64,000 nt of DNA from Nannochloropsis salina CCMP1776 (GCA_004565275.1 SDOX01000001.1:186001-250000), one strand, 5' to 3'. Positions 34,561 through 48,780 are shown, numbered from the stretch's first letter. Numbers and translations are program-made. Notes: generated from the sequence alone by a model not told the origin.

Positions 34561-35538
34561 GATTGCGAGATCGACCTACCATCGTCATCAGAATAATGAC
34601 AAGCAATGAGGCAGAAGATTGTGGAGACAATGAGAAATATGGATTTGCATGCAAAAAGAGAATATGCAAATTTAAAGCTATGGGTGTCATTCAGGTTGAT
34701 AAGGGATGCCGAAAAAAATGGATCCGACTCCACGGCATGACGCAAGTGCCGTGGTCCTCGTCGCCATGACCGTAAAGGGGTGCCTACTCGTTTGAGGGCT
34801 TTACAAACCACCACATTCATTTGCCAGAATTTCACAGTGATAGAACTCATAACAAATAACAAAAGAAATATAAGAGGGAAACAAAATCGGTGTGATGGGG
34901 AGTATTTCCATGTGTTCTCATCTATATGAGCTGCTTAGGTTCAAAATTTCAAATATCGGTTGAGCGGCAAGACGCTTAATTTGAATACCGCTACACAAAA
35001 AAAACATGTCGTGCAAATTTGGGCATGCTTATCTCGCTCGATCTCCATTAGGTCTTCCATTCTCCTCATGGTTCACTCGATGGACACTGTGAATGGGTAG
35101 CTTTGCCATCACGGTACAAGTCAAAGGAATAGTCCTGGATTTTTGACCGTCGTACACCCTGTGTAGTAAATGCACCCCTCTTTTTTTTTTCTTTTTGTTC
35201 TCGTTAAGTGTATTCCTTGATGACCCTTCCACATTACCATCATTCCCCGCTCACCCTCCATCCAACTCATCATCCCGTCTGTTCTAGTCTGCCACTTTCC
35301 ACTTCGATGAGAGAGGATACCATGCGCCTGCTCCATCGCCTCACGCTGGAAAAAAATTGAATTGTACGGGGTAACTTACAATATGCGTCAAGAAGATGAA
35401 GGTACATTAAAGGGTACGTGGTGCTAAGTTTCAAACAACACTCCATCCATCCATTCAAATGGACTACGACGACAAACCACGACCTCTTCATTGCTCCACT
35501 TCGTGCTTAAATCGTCCATGCTTTCTCCCAGGCCGTGT
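34561..35538. other. Intergenic region
   Basis: About 980 AT-rich bases hold the promoter of the seven-repeat gene and the 3' UTR of ARF1, both transcribed leftwards. A T11-type run near 35181 is the only low-complexity feature. The short open frames found here lack domain or composition support. Confidence 0.45.
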
Positions 35539-36550
<1,012 letters not shown>

Positions 36551-37856
36551 TATTGCCTGCCGTTACCAAAGTAGAAGGGCTTTCTCTCTCCTGCTAGCAA
36601 ATTTATCCTCGTTCACACTGCCTTCTCTACGGAGCAGGAAGCAAGAGGACTCCTGTGAAAAACAGGGAATTAGGGGAGCAGAGGGGTGAGACTGTGTCAG
36701 AAAACAACCAAGGGACCCCATTATTTGCACTACTTTCCAACGCACGCTGATACACGACAAAAACGACAACAGAAAAAGGTCCTTGTGGCCCGGGGTGCAC
36801 AGGCTGAGAGCGTGTCCATATGTACCAGACCCCCCGAACACAGGCGTCTTCGTCAGCCCTTCGACCTCCAAACATGCAAATTTTGAGCGAGCACCCAGTT
36901 ACGAGCTTAGGTCCCGAAGGATGCAAGTTCCTTAATTGTTTCCTATCCGTCTAAACAGCTAGAAAGCTATATTGTGGTCATAAGAAAGCAGGTAATGGCC
37001 TTAGGGAGGAGATGACGGGTAAGCGAAGGGCCGCTAATGCCCTTATACAATCCCAGACCCGCCAAAGCAGCATAGGCAATTCCAGACGGCAAGTCGCCGC
37101 ACCACGGCGAACAGTGCTGGTATGTTTAGCGTAGTCAGTGATCTAGAAGGTGTGCGCCTCGCGTTCATAAAACTGGCAGGTGATTTGTCTGGTATTCGTG
37201 TAAGCGGTTGTTCCCTTCTTAGCAATCGCCGTCTCGTCCTGGGCGAAGACAACTCACGCGTAAGCAACTTTAGGGAAATCGAGTCGTATGCACACGCCAC
37301 ATGAGGCACGGCAATGTCCGCTCAAGGTGTTGGCACGTATGCCCGTGAAACGTGGACGGGAAGAGGAAGTTTGGAAGCGACAAAGGGCATAGAGGGGCCC
37401 ATGCGCTTGGATGACTGGGGCTTGCCCGGGAGGGGGGGGTGAAACCGCCCGTTGTCCCGTGACGTTTTATGCGGCAACGACAGATTCCCTTTCTTGGACT
37501 GATTGGGTAAGCTTTTGTCGGCGTTGATCATGTTGGCATGTGTCGGTCTAATAATTCCGGACGTCTGTCTCATCGTGCGTTTCAGCCCAGACAGGCGCCC
37601 CGCGTGCCGAATCGGCCCTCCCATACGAGCCGTTCGTCTGTCACTTTTTTCATACCTCCTCTGTCAACCTTGTTTTGTGCGACATTACAAAATCTTCAAT
37701 GAAATGGAGTTCTAATCCATGGGATGCTTTTCTCAAGTAACGAAAAGACATTTTTTTAACCGTGGACGATGATTACAAGGCAGCAAAAGGAAAAATTATG
37801 GGAAATGAACCTACGAAATTAAGTATTTCCGCGCGTTCACAATTCCATTTTCGAGC
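36551..37856. other. Intergenic region between ARF1 and ALG13
   Basis: About 1.3 kb containing the ARF1 promoter and 5' UTR and the 3' region of ALG13. Open frames of 60-100 codons occur on both strands (for example 37043-37309 minus, 37122-37304 plus). They overlap one another, lack known domains and lack splice continuity, so none is annotated. Confidence 0.45.
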
Positions 37857-38907
37857 CTATTGGTTTCCTTTCTCTTCCTCATTTTTCATGATAACGCCTC
37901 TTGTTCCAACTGGATCGGGGGAGGAAAAGCCCATTTCTTGATCTAGGAGTGCTGGGATCAATCCTGGGGTCGGAGAGGGCCTTAGAATTAGGGAGCGTTG
38001 CCACTGATGATAGTTTTGTAACATGCCTACCACGCCATTTGGCTCCGTCGCAACCAAATAACCCTGTTTGGGCAAGTATAGATACAAAGCTCTTCTTGAG
38101 ATATTGTGATGGTGCTATATTTCTGTTTCAGTACTTTCCTTGTCCTCCCACCTCAAGACCGCACGCATGCATATTTGACCTCCCGCTACCTTCTTTTGCA
38201 TCGCATGGGCCAGTTCCTGCTGATGGTCATCCATAAGAGCAGTGTTTACTACCACAAGCAACGCCTTTCCTAGGTTCAACCCCTCCATCACGGAGCCAGC
38301 GCCTGCTTGTGTGTAAGCCGGGGCAGTGAGAACCAGTGCATTGTTCAAGCCAATTTTTATTTCGTCAGCGATTGTATTAATTGACGAGAACCGTTCTCAC
38401 ACGCTCGCACACGTGGACCTATGCTTAAGTTCGTACCGGCATGGCTAATTATCACGTCCGCCGCCTCCATATCCGCCCGCAAGCTGTCCTTGTAGCGGTA
38501 CCAAGACACAGAGACCGCTTCATTACCCCGTATTTGACCTGATGTGCTCTTCTTTGCGACACGTCTTCGCAGGAGAGAAGTCAACCGACTTTCTGGGACG
38601 CCCTTTTTCGTCTCTGTGTCCTTGTTGTCCTGTACTTCCCGCACATAGTCTGACCCTGCCGCTGTGCCTACTGTTGGCTCAGGACTAGCCCCGATTTGGA
38701 TCAGTAAGTCGGTAAAACCCTGCGCGGCCAGACATTCCAAGGCATCTGGTGTTGATATTGCCTGGAGGGCGGACCGTTCGTAAATAATGAGACGAGGGAG
38801 GAGGTCAAGAGCTGAGGTCTGACCGCGTATCCTACCTCAATAAGCGCGTCAAAACGCGTGGTTCCAACAGTGACGAACACAAGCTTCCGTGCCGTCGATG
38901 TGCCCAT
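37857..38907 (-). CDS. ALG13: UDP-GlcNAc transferase subunit ALG13
   Basis: Catalytic partner of ALG14 in adding the second GlcNAc to dolichol-PP-GlcNAc on the cytosolic ER face, an early step of N-glycosylation. Four minus-strand exons, 38836-38907, 38437-38761, 38190-38302 and 37857-38114, give 255 residues. The start has the family motif VFVTVGTTRFDALIE. The middle carries a YRYKDSL segment and then ADVIISHAG, which continues across an intron into AGSVMEGLNLGKALLVVV and DDHQQELAHAM. The last exon has KQGYLVATEPNGV and a 50-residue nonconserved tail. An insert of about 45 polar residues before the YRYKDSL segment makes it longer than yeast Alg13 (about 200 residues). The first residues of exon 4 (HHHNIS) are less certain. 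Confidence 0.9.
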
Positions 38908-39334
38908 GTACCTCTGTTTTGGGGTGTTGGGGGTTCAGATGTAGAGGATAGCAGTGGGGAACTACGAAAAAAAGAAGAGAAGAGGGACAATCACGCACAC
39001 TTCCCCTGTACGCGGACGGGGCGCCACTGGACGACTGTATTTTACCACACAACAAGGTTTACCAAGGAGGGCAACCTCGACATGTCTTTCTCAACAATAG
39101 GGCAACCTCGACATGTCTTTTGCATAGCACATGCGCGCCGGGTCGCTGTCTTGGCGAACATCGAGAAACGGCTGAGATGAATGCATTCGAGGCTAAAATG
39201 GGGGGGGGCGTGCCTGATACAGGAAGATTGATGCGCGTTCAAGCTCAAGGCGGCTGGGGTACGCGAAGCGTGCACATGTAGGGTGATGGTATGCTAATAA
39301 TTCTGCCCTTTCTCGTGATCACGCAGCCGCGGGC
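38908..39334. promoter_or_regulatory. Bidirectional promoter region between ALG13 and NBAS genes
   Basis: About 430 bases between divergent start codons of two secretory-pathway genes. It contains a perfect 22-bp direct repeat listed separately. A CACGCAG acceptor-like site ends at 39326, eight bases before the NBAS ATG. No exon is supported. Confidence 0.5.
39068..39120. repeat. Pair of perfect 22-bp direct repeats in a bidirectional promoter
   Basis: Bases 39068-39089 and 39099-39120 are identical (core GCAACCTCGACATGTC), with a period of 31 bases. The spacing of nearly three helical turns would put both copies on the same face of DNA, so a transcription-factor site pair is possible. Confidence 0.65.
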
Positions 39335-42300
39335 ATGGCGGATGCCATGCAAGAAGGACCTCGTCCTCAGAATGAAGCGATACAGGAACAAGAGACATCA
39401 ACATCACCTCCAGTTTTGATGGCGCAACATATGCAGGTGGACGACCCACATCTCGAAAACATACTCTATAGCTTGCGTGAGACGGAGTATGCGGTCGAAG
39501 ATATGTCGATGGCTTCTCTTGAGGCGGGGGATGATGCCGAGCATGCGCCCCCTGGCCACACATGGTCGGGGCCGGAGGGCCGGACCGGGACCGTAGTGCG
39601 GCCTTTCCCGTCTCTCTCTCAACTTGTCATCTCGTATTTAGGCCGCTCAGGCTTGGTCCAGGCGTTGCAAATCAATACCAATCGGGAAGCAGGGCCCCTC
39701 GACCTGGCCCTCCTGCGTGCGAGCCGACGGCCTCCCTGGAGTTTGTTCGCCCAACAGGACTGTAGTCTCCCAAAGAAGGAAAAATCGACACCACTTCTCG
39801 TTGCGATTGCCCAGGGGCATGCCTTATTGCTTCGACGCGGGCCTGATTACGCTCGAGAAAACCAGGTCCTGCTTCAGTTGCCGCCCGAGGAGCCTCTTCT
39901 TCAGCCAGGAAATTGGAGCGTAGCTTTCACGCCGCAGATGGGCCGAGGCGAGCCGGACTGGGTAGCTGTTGCAGGGTGGTCTGGCGTTGTGCATATTTTT
40001 CCTTGCCAGCCCCCGGTCGGTCTCCCCGGCTCAAAAGGGCTCGCGCCCTGTGTGCTCCCGCCCGCCCTCAGCATTCCCCCGCCGCCTCTCGCGACACCCA
40101 CCCAGCTGCCCGCAGAGCACGGACTGGTGGCTGGCCTTGCCTGGCGGTCCGAGACACGACTAATGATCCTCAGGTACACAGGGTTGTTGCAGTGTTTCAA
40201 CCTCCGGGCGCTTCCACGGGCAGGGCCTGAGGACAGGGCCCCGGGGAGCCCCGAGGGCAAGAGCTCACCTTCTCACGCCGGCCTCCTCCGCACCTCGACG
40301 ACGAGCATGGACCTGGGGAAATGGCACCGCGGGATCTGCAGCGCCATGACCTATGACCCGTTCTCGAGCCTCCTGGTGGTGGCAGGAGGCTCCCTCCGGC
40401 ACGGCTCGGCAAGCCTGGTGACCGTCTGGCGAGCTACCTCGGGCCCGGAGGGTGCGCCGTGGGTATTGGAGCACGAACTCGCCGTCACCGTGGGCCCGCC
40501 TTTCCATCTGAAGCCGAGTGAGGGGCAACATGCGAGCACGGGCTTCCTCCACTGGTGGCTGGGGGGGGCGGGCCTGGCCTCCGCTCTGGATAGGAAGGTG
40601 CCCGTCGAGTGCCCCGTCCTCCAGGTCTCCCTGGCTCCGCGGGGAGGGGGGCTGCTCGCGGTCTTGGACTGGGAAGGCGGCCTGAGCCTGTTCGCCTTCC
40701 GAGGGGGCCGGAAGGCCAGGACAGGGCGCGGCACCAGCGCGGCGGACGGGGCGTGGGGAAGCCTGGGTCGGCGCATGGTGAGCCTGAGGTTGGAGGATGG
40801 CGGGGACGGAAAGAGCGTGCAGGTGTCTGAGGTGGCCTGGTGGTCTAAGTCCGCTTTGACTGTCTTGGACAAAAGAGGCCATGTCCACGTCCTCCTGGTC
40901 GAGCTGGAGGAGCGGGATGGCCAGGAAGCACCACGCTTCCGTCCGCTCCTAACGACGGCGCATCCGGTGGGCCGGGGGGGGGGCCTTGGTGTCTTTCCAG
41001 GACGACTGGCGGTTGTTAGTCTTGCAGTGCTACGTGGGCCTGCAAGGACGCTTGCGCGGGAAGCTGGTGAGGGCGGAGAGACAGACTCCTGAGGAGTCGA
41101 TGATGGAGTTGGGGCGGGCTGGGCGGTTGCAGGAGGCCCTGGAGGTGGCCGAGCAGTACGGGTTGGAGACAAACCCCGTGTTCAAGGCCGCGTGGCGGGA
41201 GAAGAGGGGCAAAGGGGGACAAGGAGAGGGGAGAGGAGGTCTTTCTGTGCAGGACGTGCATGAGATTCTGGCCCGAGTGGAAGACACGGCGTGGGTTATG
41301 GGGCAGGTGCTGGCGGAGGGCGAGGTGGAGGAAGGGGCTGATTGGAATACCCTGGATGCTGCATGCAGACTGGGCTTGGATCGCTCAGAGCACGCCCGTG
41401 CCCCTGCTGATAGTTCTCTTTGCTCACTCCGTCTCAAAGTGCTGGACCTTCGTGACAGACTCGCCACCTTCCGGGCCCTCTTTTTCGGAGAAGACACGAG
41501 CACGCAGGCGACAGGCCATCCACGGGGGGGGCAGGAGCCCGCAGCCTCTCAGCTGGTCCCAAGGACGGGGCGTCGCAAGCCCGTCTCGGCCACTGCCTCA
41601 GCGGATCAGGCTGCCTCCTGGGCTGCGTTTTACCGGCGTCCCCTCCGAGAAGTAGGGGAGGAATGGGCCAGTGAGGGCAACGTGACTGGCCTCTTGCAGC
41701 TCACTCGCCAACACCCCTTGGCACTGGCGCCGTCAGACCTGGCGGACCTTCTCTCCCTTCTCCCCGAGAGCCTTCCTCCTTCCTCTTACCAGCAACTCCT
41801 CCCCGGTCTCTCCAAAAGCGAGAGCAGCAGTGCCAGCACCGGTGGTCCGAGTCCTCGCTCATCGCCTATGCCTTATCTTGACCTCGTGGACCGGCGGCCT
41901 CTAGACTGGGTAGAGGAGGGGCAGATTCCGCAAGGATGGAGGGATTACTGGACGCCTGAATCCCTCGACGCGTGGTATTCGGCGCGAGCAGAGCAGGTGG
42001 AAGCGAACGGGGGGGCATTGGGGGGGAATGTAATGGAACTGATCAACATCGGCTTGGCGCGGGGGTGTCCGGAGGGAGGCTCCACCTCCCGTCTGCGTGC
42101 AGAAGTATGGCATTTTACACGCGTGGTCTACGCAGGTTTAGACACTGGCGAATCCCAGGAAGGGGAGGGAGTGGAGGAGGGCCTCACGCTCCAGGCATGG
42201 CGTAAGTTGCCGTTGCGGACGGTCATGCGCCGCATACTCGAGCACGCGCCCTTATCCTGCATGGAAGATACTTCCAGTCTCGTTCAATTTATTGAAGTCT

Positions 42301-45300
42301 ACATCTGGCCGATGCTTCGTGGACCGCTGGCACAAGTACCATCGTGTCAGAGGGAGCAGCAGCCAGCGCTCGCGCTGCAAGAGCCGCACATGAGTGGGGT
42401 GCCTGGAGACGTGGAGGCCGCCTTGGCCGAGGAGGTGACCAATTTCCTGGTGACCCGGATCTTGGAGGCCCGAAAAGTGCGGCTGGCACGGGAAGCAGAC
42501 GTATATGCAGACCAGTACGAAGCAGACGAGGAAACGGTCGAAGCATGGCACGCTGCGGAAGTGCGGGCAGAAGTTGTCCTGCGCGCGGCAGTAGCAGTCG
42601 CACAAGCTTCCAAACCCAACCTGTCCCCCGAACGCCGCGTCTTGCAGCGAGAAGCAGATCTCTTTCGCTTTGTCCTTCAGTGCTCTCGCGCGCATGATGA
42701 TTGTCTCGATCCTCCTGGAGCCATTGATCTGTTGTGGAGTTTGATCGAATGTCTGCCTGTAGCCTCTGCGGCCGCCGCCCCGGAACTGCAGGCAGAGGTG
42801 GATGCTCTCGAGGCAAGGTTGACAGTTGTCCAATACTTGTCCAACTATTCAATCGCCCTCCCTCTTTCGGTGTACGAACGTTTTCAAATGGATCTAGCAG
42901 GCGGATCTTTCTCAGGCTTGGAGGGACGCGAGGCTGACTTCAGAGTTCTGGGGACGTGGGAGGATGTGTTGCCGGTAGCGTTCAGGAAAGGGCCTGCTGC
43001 CGTCCTAGACGATCACACGCCTGGCAAAGGGAGCTATGTTGGTGAGGACACACGCTTAGACATACAGATACTTGCCCGAATGGCCAGATATCTTGCCATT
43101 AAATTGCAAGAAATGGACGAGCAACAGCGACAGCAACAGGAACAAGAAAAATTTTGGAACGAAATAGGGGAAGATGTGCGTGCCTTGCAGGCCGGGGGGA
43201 TCTTCTACACTCTGCCCTTGTATTCTTGGACTCAAGCTCTCGTTTATGCAGCTTTGAAAGGTGTTGCAAAATGTGGCATGGTCAGCACTTCTCCTCCTCG
43301 CCGTGCTCTTCCGCCGCCGCCGCCGCCTCCAAGCACTAGTGTACTTGCCAGTGCGATGGCAGGTTTGCAATTGCCTGCTGCAGGGCTGGAACCCGTAGTG
43401 TTCCAATTGTTGCAGGACTGGCTCCATGAAGCAGATGGAGGGCTAGATCACAGCGTAAATAGAGCGCGTGCTTTGCTGGCAGCCCTGCCCTTCTCCTCCC
43501 GGAGATGCCACAAAGAGGCACAATGGCTCGAAGCGGTCGTGCTCGCGACCAAATTGGCGGGCGATAAGGGTTGGGGAAAGGAAGACCTGACACCTACCGA
43601 GGTGAGGGCAGCAGCGCAAGGAGGATATGGAATGCAGGTTCTGTTAGCTATCTTGGATACAAGGCCGAAGCTGGTGCTGACTGAAGACGGCGAACGGGAC
43701 TTGCTGCGTTTGGCGGGCTTGCTTGGTATGGAGGAGGAAGAGGTGGAACCGGTATTGAAGTTCGTCACGATCAAGAAGGCTATGGCCCTTGAAGAATACG
43801 AAATGGCAGCGCTTGCACTCCTCGAGTCCATGCCAGTGCCAAAGCTGGTCGGAGCTTTGGTAGAGCTGGACGAGTGGCAGGATGAGACATGGGCAATGGA
43901 CGAGGAGGACGTCTGGAGTCTGGTTTTCGCACTGCTCACTACGCGCAACATCGAAACCAAAATTTCTTTTGACTTACTTAGTAGCATCATGCATCGGGCA
44001 TTGATTGCAGCGCCGCCGCACCACCTCCCTGACCTGGTTGAAGTGATAACAGAGAGCGTGTTGGCATGCAAGTCTTTTCTTCTGCCATCTTCCGGCGAAC
44101 CTTCGAACGAAGAGAAACTTCAGGTCCTCGGTATGGAAGACTACAAGCACTCATTTTCATTTGTGCGGAATGTCAAGAGTAAAGAAAAGCATAGCATTAG
44201 TCCCCTTCATTCCCAGGAATGGGACGATGTATTGCTCGAGCTTGTGAAGAGTTCCCTCGAGAAAGCACGCGAGGTCATGCGGGTCCCGTCGAAAACTTAT
44301 GCAAGAGACGATAAAATGGAGTGCTCCCCCTTTTCCAAGGCAGACACTTCCATCTCGTTTCCTCCAGTAGTGCTAGAGTTTATGGAACGGGCATTAATAT
44401 ATTTGCTGAGTCTTCATGATGGGCGTCGCGGAGTAGCTTGGGTTCGCAAGGCCGTGTCAGAGGCGGAGAAGAAGGCTCATGAAGAAGCAGCAGAGGCGGG
44501 ACGGCGGGCACAGGTCGAAGGAGAGATGCGCTTTGCTCACGAAGGAGCGAAAAAGGGTGGGACGGTGGTGGATGAAGGTTCGATTGTCAAGCAATTGTTG
44601 GCGCGAGGCTATTCTAAGTTTGGAGCTTTGCGGGCAGCGCGAGCAGTGGGAAATAAGTCGGCGGATGTGGCGATTCAGTGGGCGGTTGCTCACTCTCACG
44701 ACCCTGAATTTGACGACCCACTGCCGGCAGAGACATCCCTCAGGCCATCGTTGATTTTTCATTCGTCTTCTCCCCCGCCTCTACCTGCATTGGCAGGGCT
44801 CGGTAATTTCGCTTTTCCCCGTCCCAGTTCTCCGTGGCGGGACCGTGAAGAGGTACCAGAGAAAGAGGAGAGGGCAAGAAAGATTGAAGAGCCGATGTTG
44901 GAGGCAATACGATCCCTTGCCATCCGATATTTGTGCCTGGAAGCCCTGGTAGAAAGGAATGGGACAGTATCAACTCCCTTCTACTGCGCATCGGCGGAGG
45001 AGCTTCTGAAGCATGCCATGGCCTTGCCTGAACCTCCGCCACCCCCAAAGCCAGGAGCGTCGTCGAAGGGGGAGAATGAGGAATCACTTCATTCAGAAGT
45101 GGAGTTGTTGGGAGAGAGTCTCGCACAGCTTTGTCGAAGGGAGCTTGCGGCGTACTCGCAGGAAGCCGAGCGGACAGGGGTGCTCACCACCCTGCAGGCC
45201 TTCGTCCCTTGGACCCTTGATGGCGTAAAGGTGCGGATCGATCAAGAATATCGAACAGAAGCAATCTTTGCAGCAGCCCGCCAGGACGATGCTCAGGCGT

Positions 45301-48233
45301 GGAAGGCGGCGATGATGGCTGCAGAGGCTTGGGGTGTTGAGAAAGGTGAAGTGGCGCTGGCCCATCTGGAATTCTGGTTTCAAGGGCCGTTGAAGGAAGC
45401 ATGGTCGAAGTTCAGGACAGCAGGCCTTGGCGAGGTGATATCTCGCTTTGAAAAAGTGGCATTGGGGAAGAGGGGCAGTAACGGCTCTGAAAAACAAGGA
45501 TCAGGAACAAGGGCGGGAGCCCAAATCGAGCAGGACCTGTCGGCATTAGGGAGTCAGTGGGATCCTCGAAGCGCGGGCGCCCAATTAATAGCGTCGGCAC
45601 CGGAGGCTCGGCATGCCGTATCTCGCCTGGCAGTCGTTTGGGATGCTCTGGATGGACAAGCAATGCCATTGCTTGAGCTGCTGAGTCGGATCATGGCGGA
45701 GATCACCACAGTGGCTGAAAAAGAAGCGGGAGAGCACGGGGAAAGCTTCGTAGGAATCGGGAAACGATTGAGAGATCACGTACAGTTGCTTCGGCGCTTA
45801 GTGCGGATACCAAACCTGCCATCAACGCTAAACTATAAGCGACTGACGGCGAGCACGCCTCCATACCTGACCGCATGTGTCCTCTTGACGAGGAAGGACT
45901 CCGACTCTGAAGACACCGCTCAAAAGGCGTCCTTACCACCAGCACCAACACGAGACTGGCTGATTCAAGAATCTTACCGCGAGCTGGTCCACACTGTCCG
46001 ACGAGACAATATCACGGCGCTCAGCAAGCTTGCAGCGCGTATTCTCTTGCCTTGCGGGCCCCTCTCGGCATCTACCGTTAATCGTGCCTATGCCGAAGCA
46101 CTTCTTCGTGGTCTTGATCCCCTACTCTCAGATGAAGAGGCAAACCTTCCTCTAGCACGTGCAACTGCTGAGGAACGTTTCAGTCACCGCTCCTTCGTTG
46201 CCGAGCCGTACTTAGATCGACTGGCATCTTCTGATTTGATAGGCTTGTTGGAGAGTGTGTGCATGCCGCGACTGGAGGCATCCAGACTGGCCGAGATGAG
46301 AGCGACACCTAATGAGAAAGGATCGCCGCTCTTGTCCGCGGGTCCTTGCTTGTCTTCTGTATCGGACCGATCTTTTGTCTCCCAAAAAATAGCGATCCTT
46401 TACCAGAGCTCCAAAGGGAAGGGCGGTGATACCCACGTCAAAAATGATGATTTTGATTTCATCCAGCGTATCATTGCCCTCCTGGAGGCGCTGACTCTAT
46501 GTGGTGGAGAAGCAAGCGAGGATAGTCGCGCTTTGGAAACTGCTTGGATTGAAGGAACCGACGTGTCTCAAGTGCTGGAGTCCATGCTTGTAGAGGGACG
46601 AGGCGGAGGGTGGGCGGGATTGCAGGCGCTTATGAGGGCCCTGAAGAGAGCAGCAGCCTCTCCGCCTACGTCTTCCCCCCCCTTCCGTGGGGCGAAAGGG
46701 TTTCTACTCCCCCAGGACGAAGCTTTGGGTGTTTTGGTGGGGGCTGTCAAGCATTTGCTGGGAGCGCCTTTACCGTTCGACAAGGCAAATCTGGTCAACC
46801 TGGAAAGGATTCTTACCGACAGCGTTGCTGCAAGCCGCACCCATGACATGAGTTTGGACAACGAGGAAGAGGATGCCGGCGCGCAAGCCCGATGGGCTCT
46901 GATAAGACCTATCTTGGAGGAATTCGTGGCACAGGACGGGGCAGAGGAGGAATGCGAGGGTGGACAAGACGGCTCCACAGCACGTGCGCTGTCGCCAGTG
47001 CAACAGGGTCATCAAGACAGAGCGCGAGCGGATGTGGTAGAAATTGTGCTGCGGCTGGGAACAGGATTTAGTTTGGAGGGAGGTAATGAGGCGATGGTAT
47101 TATATCATCGAGCCGCAGAAATGATGTGGGAAGGCCTTGGAAGAAAACTCTCCCGGCGAGAGGCTGAAACTGTGGACGGGCGCGTGCAAGCGCTATTGGC
47201 GGCCATGGAGGGGCCGAAGGGGTTGGAGAAGGCAGGCGCCGAGACGGCTCTAGCACTGGTCCGGCTTTGGAGTGGAAGTGTGGCTAAGGGGAGTGGGCCG
47301 CTGGGGTTGGCTGTTGACTGGTCGCGCTGGGTCTTGGAGACAAGGGAGGATGGCGACGCCGACAAGACTTTGCCGGGGGAGGAAGCGGCGCGCGATTGCG
47401 AGACCACTTTGCCGGAGTATGACGTTATTTATCGGCGCCTGACCGAGCGAGCATTGGACGCCCACAAATGGAACGGCGCCTCCTCACTCTTGCTCTGGAG
47501 CCCGTGGAGGTATAGGGGTGGGGACGGTGGAGATCGGGAGGAAGAGGAGCTCGCCGCGAAACTCGGTGATTTACAAGCTCCGTTGGCCCTTCGGCTCAAG
47601 GTGGCCCTCTCATCCCCTCATGCAGCCTTGAGAGCCGAGGCGGTTGCGGGGCTACCAGCCCTCCTTGGGGACAAAGCGACAAACAGTGAGGAAGGAGCGA
47701 CAGGAGGGGTCCCTCCCGTATCCGGCTTGGTACATGCCACCCCACGGCCATGCCTGTCCTCACGTGTCCTGGCTGCAGATGAGACGCTCCTAGCACTCAT
47801 CGTATGCGCCCTCTTTCCGCCGCGCCCCGTGAAGGACCCGCTCACCTTCCTCTTTTCTTCTGCCTGGCGAGTGGTGGCCGACGCTCTACTCTTTCTCCCT
47901 CACTCTCCCAAAGCCTCCCGCGTCCCTCCACTTCCTGCGAGCGTAGCATTTGTTGCGGCACGCTTGGTCATTGGACGGGCACATTTACATGCGGGTGCAT
48001 TGGTGGCTGACGCTCAACAGCTACATCCCGCCCTACGCACTGTTGAAGGAGTCTTGTCCCTCCTCTGGACAACGTTGTGTAGTGGGACTTATCACATTAG
48101 AGGGGAGACAAATGGTACTTTGTCGGATCAAGGACATGAAATAGATCAATTGAAACAGTCTGATATAAAACTGTGGTTACAAATTCGCGAAGCAGCGAAG
48201 AAGGTACTGGAGCAGGATGAGACTGACACATAG
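39335..48233 (+). CDS. NBAS: NBAS/Sec39-like ER tethering-complex subunit with internal UBA domain
   Basis: Large subunit of the NRZ/Dsl1 complex that tethers COPI vesicles at the ER. Two abutting frames, 39335-41092 and 40986-48233, form one product of about 2965 residues. They meet at a run of ten G (40974-40983), where one G too many would explain the shift. Residues about 85-545 are a beta-propeller-like N-terminal domain. From DDWRLLVLQCY onward comes the helical Sec39 region, with typical features such as TPEESMMELGRAGRLQEAL and AEQYGLETNPVFKAAW. A clear UBA domain is encoded at about 44577-44715 (LLARGYSKFGALRAARAVGN), preceded by a charged helix. No UBA is known to me in animal NBAS. 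The remaining 1150 residues are helical with Sec39-type composition. No intron is seen in almost 9 kb. Length exceeds human NBAS (about 2370). Confidence 0.82.
40974..40983 (+). other. G10 homopolymer at the NBAS frame junction
   Basis: Ten G precede CCTTGGTG. With nine G the frame from the propeller part would run straight into VSFQDDWRLLV. A sequencing miscount or a true indel allele are the simplest explanations; a TTTCCAG follows but leaves no room for an intron of normal length. Confidence 0.6.
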
Positions 48234-48780
48234 CCGACTAGAACGGGTTGACACTTGTGAAATTGACAGGCCTGAAAGTCCAATATACGATGAAGATAAT
48301 TTTGGAATCTTAAAAAGCATATCATGGACAAAGTGAAAAGTATACCATCAAATGTAGACCTTAATTTTTCTTGCAGAGGCCATCCAATGGAAGCATCAAG
48401 TCAGTGACCGGAACGAATTGCACGGTCGTTTGCGAGCAAAACAGCATCTTGTCTGTTTACATACGAACCTGTGGACGAGTCCCGGTCAAGGCAAATAAAG
48501 TCCGTGATATGGACATATTTATTCAATACTACTCTGCGTTATCATCCATTTTTTTGAAGGCTTAAACGCCATGCACGATCCCAGCTGGCACACGTAGTAT
48601 CAGTCAACGGGCGGCGAGGGGCGAAAAGCAAATTCAAATTTCTGTTTATACTCAACGCGATACCTTGAATTCACGCCAATATTCGCTTATTCCCGCGTGA
48701 TCAATACATTCTCTTGATGACAGTTAAAATTGCCTCTTTCACAGTGGACTGACGGCTTTTTAGGGGTTCTCGCGGGGCAA
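48234..48780. other. Intergenic region upstream of lectin gene 1
   Basis: About 550 AT-rich bases between NBAS and the first lectin gene. A TCTTTCACAG acceptor-like site ends at 48744 and another AG at about 48764, both shortly before the ATG at 48781, so a 5'-UTR intron is plausible. No other feature is seen. Confidence 0.45.

Noticed and set aside
37043-37309. 88-codon minus frame between ARF1 and ALG13
   Set aside because: Overlaps an equally long plus frame, has no domain, and offers no splice link to either neighbour.
40351-41172. 273-codon minus frame opposite NBAS
   Set aside because: Pro/Ser-rich antisense shadow of the GC-rich NBAS coding strand.
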